A stretch of 64,000 nt of DNA from Planococcus sp. CP5-4_YE (lineage in GTDB: Bacteria; Bacillota; Bacilli; Bacillales_A; Planococcaceae): NCBI RefSeq assembly GCF_019042655.1, contig NZ_JAHPZO010000001.1, positions 62,001-126,000 on the forward strand, read 5' to 3'. A program made the translations under genes and the position numbers. Below, piece by piece: positions 58,993 to 64,000 of this stretch. The notes under the pieces were generated by a model. That model made no database searches and was not told the origin of the DNA. It saw only the letters and a list, made by a program, of their open reading frames with translations. Numbering within the stretch: the stretch's first letter is position 1; each line of letters begins with the position of its first letter.

Positions 58993-59925
58993 TTACTTTT
59001 TATCATTCAATAGCGATTTCTCGTATTCGAATTTCTTCATCAGCATCTCGCCGGTGTAGCCTTCTTCGATCAGTTTCGCCAATACCGCTTTGGTCTGGTC
59101 ATCGGCTGCTTCTGGATGCTCATTGCGGTCAATTTCAACGACACTGTCCTCATCGGAGATCCAGTCAGAATAACTGCCGACATACAGCTTCAGGCCTTCA
59201 TGCTGCTTTTCCACAAGCATGGCATACAGTGCAGCCGCAGTAACGCCGCTGCCGCAGTAAACGACAGCTGGTTCTTTCGGCTGCAGCAAGCCGCCGAACT
59301 CTTCGTCGATTCGGAATGCCCCATTCGACACCAATTGCGACCAATCGTAATTGCGCGCCCCCGGTATCCGCCCGGCGACAGCGTCGATCGGTTCGTTGAT
59401 GCCGGCATAGCGCTCCGCAGAACGGGCATCGATCAAGACGCCCAATTCTTTGCCGTCGACGATTTGCTGGACGTCTTTACGCGTCGCAAGCAAATGATCG
59501 TGAAATTCCGGCGCCACCGCTGATGCCGGATATGAAGGGGATTCATTCGAAATCGCAATGCCTTGCTGCTTCAGTTCTTCAAAACCGATGCGGCTAATAT
59601 ACGCGTGTTCGAATCCGGCATAAGCCAGCAGCCACCATGCCCGCGCAGCATAAGGAGAGCCGCCCTGATCATAGACGACGATCGAATCCGTCAATTCCAA
59701 TCCTGCTTGTTGGAATAATTGCGTCAGCTGTTCTTTGCTTGGCATCGGATGGCGGCCATTTGCAGACGCCATATCGGATAAATCGTTTTCCAAGTCCCAG
59801 TGGATCGCTCCTTCCACATGTTCCGCCGCAAAGCTTTCGCTTCCCCATGCGGAATCCTTCAAGTCAAAACGCGCATCGATCCAACGGTAATTCTCTGTAT
59901 CTATCGTTTCAATAAAAACAGTCAT
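58993..59925 (-). CDS. Sulfurtransferase (two rhodanese domains)
   Basis: 310 aa. The N-terminal rhodanese domain (~10-140) lacks a catalytic Cys. The C-terminal domain carries the active loop 'VYCGSGVTAAAL' (~230), whose CGSGVT form points to 3-mercaptopyruvate sulfurtransferase rather than thiosulfate sulfurtransferase (CRKGVT). The protein is slightly longer than usual, with an extra helical tail after ~280. It follows the dynamin gene by 1 bp. Confidence 0.9.
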   Translation of the reverse strand: MTVFIETIDTENYRWIDARFDLKDSAWGSESFAAEHVEGAIHWDLENDLSDMASANGRHPMPSKEQLTQLFQQAGLELTDSIVVYDQGGSPYAARAWWLLAYAGFEHAYISRIGFEELKQQGIAISNESPSYPASAVAPEFHDHLLATRKDVQQIVDGKELGVLIDARSAERYAGINEPIDAVAGRIPGARNYDWSQLVSNGAFRIDEEFGGLLQPKEPAVVYCGSGVTAAALYAMLVEKQHEGLKLYVGSYSDWISDEDSVVEIDRNEHPEAADDQTKAVLAKLIEEGYTGEMLMKKFEYEKSLLNDKK

Positions 59926-59926
59926 A

Positions 59927-62900
59927 TTATCCCCTGCCTTCCATCAATTTTTCATGCAATTGCTTCCACTGCGCCAAGATTTCGCTTTGCTGCAGCAAGC
60001 TGCGCTCGGATTCGATCTGCTCGATCGCCTGGCGCAGCAAATGCTGACGCAGCCCTTCCGCTTCCTGTTCAATCCAGAACACTGCCCACTCGTTAAGCGC
60101 GGCTTTTTCTTTCTCCAGATAAGCCGATGCGTCCGGTTCCATCATTCCTTGCAAAGCGTCGCGCATCGCTTCTTTTTCGTTTTTCTCGAAAAAGCTCTTA
60201 TTGTTTTTGTAATACGATTTAGCCGTTGAATAATCGGCACCGTCAAACGGTTGTCCCGCTTCCAGCAGTTGAGCTTCTTTCACTTCATATGGAAGGAATG
60301 AAAACTCTAAATTCCAATCCTTCAATTTGGCAGCATCATCTTTGAAGCGTTCCGTCAATTTCTTCTCGACGAATCGTGCAAGCCGCAGATTGGTCACCCT
60401 CATCTCCTGCTGGAAATCAAAGGCCGTCATTTCCCGCAAATCGCGCAATGCCGTATCGAGCGCTTGCTTCGAGGATTCCCTTGCGAACAGCGAGGGATTG
60501 AAGGCTTCCTTGAAGAAATCATTGAATCGGTAGAACACACGCTGCTTCACATAATACAGCAACTCGCCAAGTTCTTGGCTCGCCTCTTGTTCCAATACCG
60601 GTGCCATCGTTTCGCTATAGCGTTTACGGACTTTCTGCTCCAATTGCTTTAATTCTTCCAGGCGCTCGTCTTTACGTTCCAAGTTCTTTTCGGTCGACTG
60701 AATCAAATTGCGGAAACGGTCCACTGTCTTCTGTTCTTCTTCCGACAGCGACTGGACCGCCATCCCTTTCAACTCTTCTTTCAGGAAATGCTGGAAGTTT
60801 TCTTCGAATTCCGGCATGCCGGAAATGTCGCGATCTTTCAAGGCTTGCAGGCTCGAAACGCCGAACAAGCGCGGGAAGCGGATGCCGAAGCTCTGTAATT
60901 CATTGCCGACATAATCGATGACCGCCTGTTTTTCCTCTTCATTATTCGCCAAATCGATAGCATTGACGACAAAGAACATCTTATCCATTTCGAATGCGTC
61001 TTTCACGCGGCCGAGCTGGATCAAAAATTCACGGTCCGCGCGGGCAAACGCGTGGTTGTAATACGTGATGAACAAGACAGCATCTGCATTGCGGATGTAC
61101 TCAAACGCGACATTCGTGTGACGCGCATTGATGGAATCCGCGCCTGGCGTGTCCACTAGGGTAACACCGTTTCTAGTCAGCTCGCAATCAAAATAAAAGT
61201 CGATTTCCTCAACAAAACAACTGCGTTCTTCTTTAGCGACATACAAGCTGAATTCTTCGCGATTTACTCGCAAAGTTTCGCCAAGGTTTCCGGAAAATGC
61301 TTCATAGCCACCTTTAAAGGCCAGCAGGAACGATTTGTGGATTTGCTGCTCAGTTGTTGCTTCATCCGGCAGCGAATCGGTTTTTGCATATGCCTGTTCC
61401 AGCGTCTCAATGTTCACGCCGAAAACGGCAAATGAGTTTTTCACATCTTCCGTCATCGCCGAAACGGCTTTCAAGCGCACATCAGCGGTTTCATGCGGAT
61501 GGGCGTCGGTCACCGGGCGGATGCGGTTGATGGTCGCGGTCGTCGGATTCGGGGATACCGGCAGCACCGTCTCGCCCATTAATGCATTCGAGAACGAGGA
61601 TTTCCCGGCACTGAATGCGCCAAACAAGGCGATGGTAAATTCCTGGCCTTCCAAACGCTTCGCTTTCCGTTTCAAATAGGCTACCGTTTCCGAAAACCCG
61701 CGCACCGGTTCTAAAATATCGGCCGTTTGTTTCACACGCGACAGCACTTGCTGTTCGTCAAAAGAGGCCAGTTCGTGTGTCGGGGCGCTGTCGCCATTAT
61801 TCCATTGCTGCTGTTCTTCCTGTTCGAGCATCGATGGTGTAAATTCCACCATGTCTTCAGCCGACAAATGAAACGCATCCTGCCAGTCGGTCACTTGTTT
61901 TTCTGCCGCATCCATCTGCTTCGGCAAAATGGCAGTGAAGGATTTTTTCACTTTATCAATCGCTTCGTCCATTTCCTCGAGCGTGCGGATCGCCAGCACC
62001 TTTTGTTCAAGTGACTCGGATTTCATGTCGATCTCCGTTCCCGCATCGTCCGGAAGTCCTTCGAAGCCCTCCTGTTGGCGGGCTTTCCATGGATCGGTTT
62101 CCTGTATGAGCCAGCGCTGTACTTGGGAAGTCAGGCTCTTGCTGACATTAAGTACGGTATCCGCCGTCATCGTTGCCGTTTCGGGAACATTCTCCTCAAC
62201 GACTGAAAACGGCAAGTCAAATTTCATTTTGTCGATTTCAAGCGACTCGGTATCTGTCAATAAGCCCGCTTCTCGCAGCGATGTTTTCATCAACTTTTTC
62301 AAATGGCCTGACATTTGTGAGTCGATCGTTTTCAACAGCTTGTCTTGAAGGTCTTTTTTGCGGTTTTCCCGCTCTTCTTCGGTTTTCTTGCCGCTGAACA
62401 ATAAGCCCACTTTAAATCCGGGTTGGCGCGCTTCTATATAAGGACTCAGCGAATCCCTCACTTCATAAGGCATGATATTGGCGTTTTCGAGCAGCTCTTT
62501 GCGCTTTTTCTCGAAATTCGATCGCCAATTGTCGTAATCTTGGACAGAACTGCGGCGCTTGATCAGTTCATGTTCTTTTTTTAGGTCTTCGCGCGCAGCC
62601 CATTCTTCCTCAGACAACACATTCGCGAAGGCTTCCAGCCGCTCCGCTTTTTCATCTTCCAAAAACCCGATGTGCTCATCTTTTAATTGACGAAGTGCAG
62701 ATGCCGAAGCTTCCCCGAGGTGCCCTTGCCAATTGTCCATGACGGAGGAGACGAGCTGTTTCACTTCGGAGAATTCATTGCCTGGGAATTCGTGGACTTT
62801 TAATGAAGTAAAAAAGATGCCTTTCGGTTCGACGCCCCAAGCGGCAAAACTATCCGCAACCGATTGCTGGAATTCCGCAAATGATATCTCGCTTTCTTGA

Positions 62901-63508
62901 TGCTTATCGATCTGGTTGACGATTAAATAAAGATCCGTGTATTTCTGCAATTCCTTTGTGAAATTGAAATTGAGCTCGGATTGCACATGGTTGTAATCCA
63001 TGACATAAAACACCATATCGGCCACATGCAAAGCCGATTCAGTCGACATTCTGTGGGCATCATCCGTTGAGTCGACACCCGGCGTATCCATGACGGTGAT
63101 GCCTTCTGGCAACACGGAAGTCGAATGTCCGATGTCGATTTGCGTGACGTCGCCGCTCTTGCAGAAATCCTTGACCGCCTGGAAATCATAGTTTTCAGGG
63201 AAATACACAGGACGGTCTCCCCTGCGGTTGACAGTGGCATAGTCTTTTTCAGCCTTATGGACATTGACGATGTTTGCGCTTGTCGGAATCGGGCTCGATG
63301 GCAATAGCGTCTCGCCCGTCAAAGCGTTGATCATCGACGATTTTCCGGAGGAGAAGTGGCCGGCAAACCCGATAATGAATTGGTCTTTCAAAATTTTACG
63401 CGCAAATAATTCCGCTTTTTCTTCACGTTCTGTGTCGTCATTATCTTTGAAAATTCGGTAAAGATGCGCTGTTTCGATTAATTCCTGTTTATGGTCTGTC
63501 GCTGTCAT
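59927..63508 (-). CDS. dynA: Dynamin-like GTPase with two GTPase modules (DynA/YpbR)
   Basis: 1,193 aa from MTATDHKQELIETAHLYRIF, fixed by AAGGAG upstream; this equals the known length of Bacillus subtilis DynA. First GTPase: P-loop GHFSSGKS (~50-57), 'DTPGVDSTDD', 'NQIDKH'. Second: GAFSAGKSS (~630), 'DTPGADSINA', 'NAIDLA'. Long coiled-coil stalks follow each. DynA tethers and fuses membranes, helps against pore-forming attack and phage lysis, and works near the septum. Confidence 0.95.
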   Translation of the reverse strand: MTATDHKQELIETAHLYRIFKDNDDTEREEKAELFARKILKDQFIIGFAGHFSSGKSSMINALTGETLLPSSPIPTSANIVNVHKAEKDYATVNRRGDRPVYFPENYDFQAVKDFCKSGDVTQIDIGHSTSVLPEGITVMDTPGVDSTDDAHRMSTESALHVADMVFYVMDYNHVQSELNFNFTKELQKYTDLYLIVNQIDKHQESEISFAEFQQSVADSFAAWGVEPKGIFFTSLKVHEFPGNEFSEVKQLVSSVMDNWQGHLGEASASALRQLKDEHIGFLEDEKAERLEAFANVLSEEEWAAREDLKKEHELIKRRSSVQDYDNWRSNFEKKRKELLENANIMPYEVRDSLSPYIEARQPGFKVGLLFSGKKTEEERENRKKDLQDKLLKTIDSQMSGHLKKLMKTSLREAGLLTDTESLEIDKMKFDLPFSVVEENVPETATMTADTVLNVSKSLTSQVQRWLIQETDPWKARQQEGFEGLPDDAGTEIDMKSESLEQKVLAIRTLEEMDEAIDKVKKSFTAILPKQMDAAEKQVTDWQDAFHLSAEDMVEFTPSMLEQEEQQQWNNGDSAPTHELASFDEQQVLSRVKQTADILEPVRGFSETVAYLKRKAKRLEGQEFTIALFGAFSAGKSSFSNALMGETVLPVSPNPTTATINRIRPVTDAHPHETADVRLKAVSAMTEDVKNSFAVFGVNIETLEQAYAKTDSLPDEATTEQQIHKSFLLAFKGGYEAFSGNLGETLRVNREEFSLYVAKEERSCFVEEIDFYFDCELTRNGVTLVDTPGADSINARHTNVAFEYIRNADAVLFITYYNHAFARADREFLIQLGRVKDAFEMDKMFFVVNAIDLANNEEEKQAVIDYVGNELQSFGIRFPRLFGVSSLQALKDRDISGMPEFEENFQHFLKEELKGMAVQSLSEEEQKTVDRFRNLIQSTEKNLERKDERLEELKQLEQKVRKRYSETMAPVLEQEASQELGELLYYVKQRVFYRFNDFFKEAFNPSLFARESSKQALDTALRDLREMTAFDFQQEMRVTNLRLARFVEKKLTERFKDDAAKLKDWNLEFSFLPYEVKEAQLLEAGQPFDGADYSTAKSYYKNNKSFFEKNEKEAMRDALQGMMEPDASAYLEKEKAALNEWAVFWIEQEAEGLRQHLLRQAIEQIESERSLLQQSEILAQWKQLHEKLMEGRG

Positions 63509-63570
63509 ATGTATATCTCCTTCACCGTTACTTCTATTCATCATATCATTTTTTCCAGCAGAACGAAAAA

Positions 63571-63596
63571 CATCCTTCCATCTCTGGAAGGATGTA
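63571..63596 (-). terminator. Terminator of the downstream SDR gene
   Basis: CATCCTTCC and GGAAGGATG around AGAGAT, followed by TTTTTCG on the - strand. Confidence 0.85.
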
Positions 63597-63599
63597 TCC

Positions 63600-64000
63600 T
63601 CAGGAAAATCCGTGAATCGACATGCCGCCGTCGATGAACAAAGTCTGCCCGGTGATATAACCCGCTGCATCCGATGCAAGGAACACAACAGGAGAAGCTA
63701 CTTCTGGCAATTCGCCGACGCGTTTGAGCGGTGTCACTGCAAGGATTGAATCCAAGTATTCATGGTCTGAAAGCAAATTTTCCGTAAGCGGCGTACGGAA
63801 ATACCAAGGGCCGATCGCATTAACGCGGATGCCTCTATCGCCCCATTCCATCGCCATCACTTTAGTCATTTGAATAATCGCTGCTTTAGAAGCCGCATAG
63901 ACTACGCCTGTTTTCAGGGCACGGTCGCCGCCGACGGAACTGACGTTGATGATCGAAGCCCCTTTAGTCATGTGTTTCGCCGCTTCCTGGGAAAACATGA
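63600..64000 (-). CDS. SDR family oxidoreductase, C-terminal part (partial)
   Basis: The gene runs off the right edge; 133 codons are visible. 'ASIINVSSVGGDRALKTGVV' (catalytic Ser), 'YAASKAAIIQMTKVMAMEWG' (Y-x3-K), 'NAIGPWYFRTPLTENL' and 'TGQTLFIDGGMSIHGFS' are typical of classical SDRs. The N-terminal cofactor motif lies outside the window, so cofactor and substrate stay open. Confidence 0.9.
   Translation of the reverse strand, partial: MFSQEAAKHMTKGASIINVSSVGGDRALKTGVVYAASKAAIIQMTKVMAMEWGDRGIRVNAIGPWYFRTPLTENLLSDHEYLDSILAVTPLKRVGELPEVASPVVFLASDAAGYITGQTLFIDGGMSIHGFS

Overview
The window looks like chromosome from a low-to-mid GC Bacillota, most likely Planococcaceae (Planococcus or a close relative). 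The pointers are strong Gram-positive ribosome binding sites, frequent TTG/GTG starts, Bacillus-type regulators (a Fnr with C-terminal cysteines, OhrR, Zur-, Fur- and LexA-type operators), a double dynamin of Bacillus DynA size, FusB and ba3 oxidase. The genus is an inference; no rRNA or tRNA gene is present.

Layout. 1-4.2 kb: a + strand membrane-stress-type cluster (DUF4178 tail, PspA, DUF4247 lipoprotein, DUF350, membrane spermidine-synthase-like protein, K+ channel). 4.3-5.2 kb: Nudix and two small zinc-ribbon membrane proteins. 5.3-8.9 kb: a zinc-starvation locus with two facing Zur boxes, a COG0523 GTPase, zinc-free L33 and S14, an unknown 117-aa protein and, divergently, an FAD oxidoreductase. 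9-18.7 kb: SOS-type Y-family polymerase, SDR, FAH hydrolase, a FusB-type EF-G-binding protein next to a membrane-anchored L7/L12-like protein, a two-gene chromate transporter with gamma-glutamyltransferase and LysR regulator, and an amidase. 18.9-22.5 kb: a ferric-iron ABC transporter behind a Fur box. 23-25.4 kb: pabA-pabBC.

27-32.6 kb holds the richest locus. An adenosylcobalamin riboswitch with a terminator platform lies upstream of thioesterase-nrdA-nrdB-flavodoxin, and nrdA is split by a 1,047-nt group I intron carrying a GIY-YIG endonuclease. Ribonucleotide reduction is thus predicted to be shut down when B12 is plentiful, which implies a B12-dependent class II reductase elsewhere. 33.4-35 kb: peroxide defence (glutathione peroxidase, OhrR, Ohr). 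36.4-41.2 kb: a ba3 cytochrome oxidase operon preceded by a perfect Fnr palindrome, with the fnr gene itself and a universal stress protein close by. 41.8-45.6 kb: a murein hydrolase and a run of small membrane protein genes. 45.7-52.3 kb: panB, acetyltransferases, a methyltransferase-HIT fusion, a dicarboxylate/glutamate symporter and an HmoA-like monooxygenase. 52.6-54 kb: a frameshifted IS1182-type transposase. 54-64 kb: SDR, amidohydrolase, CBS-domain membrane protein, sulfurtransferase, the giant dynamin and the end of another SDR.

Between genes lie at least three families of interspersed repeats. Family A (3 copies) has replaced the end of one gene. Family D (3 copies) has imperfect inverted termini and sits between duplicated terminator hairpins. 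Family E occurs as two tandem pairs of ~245-bp units. Four genes look broken by single-base changes (25.8, 44.6, 46.9 and 53.4 kb).
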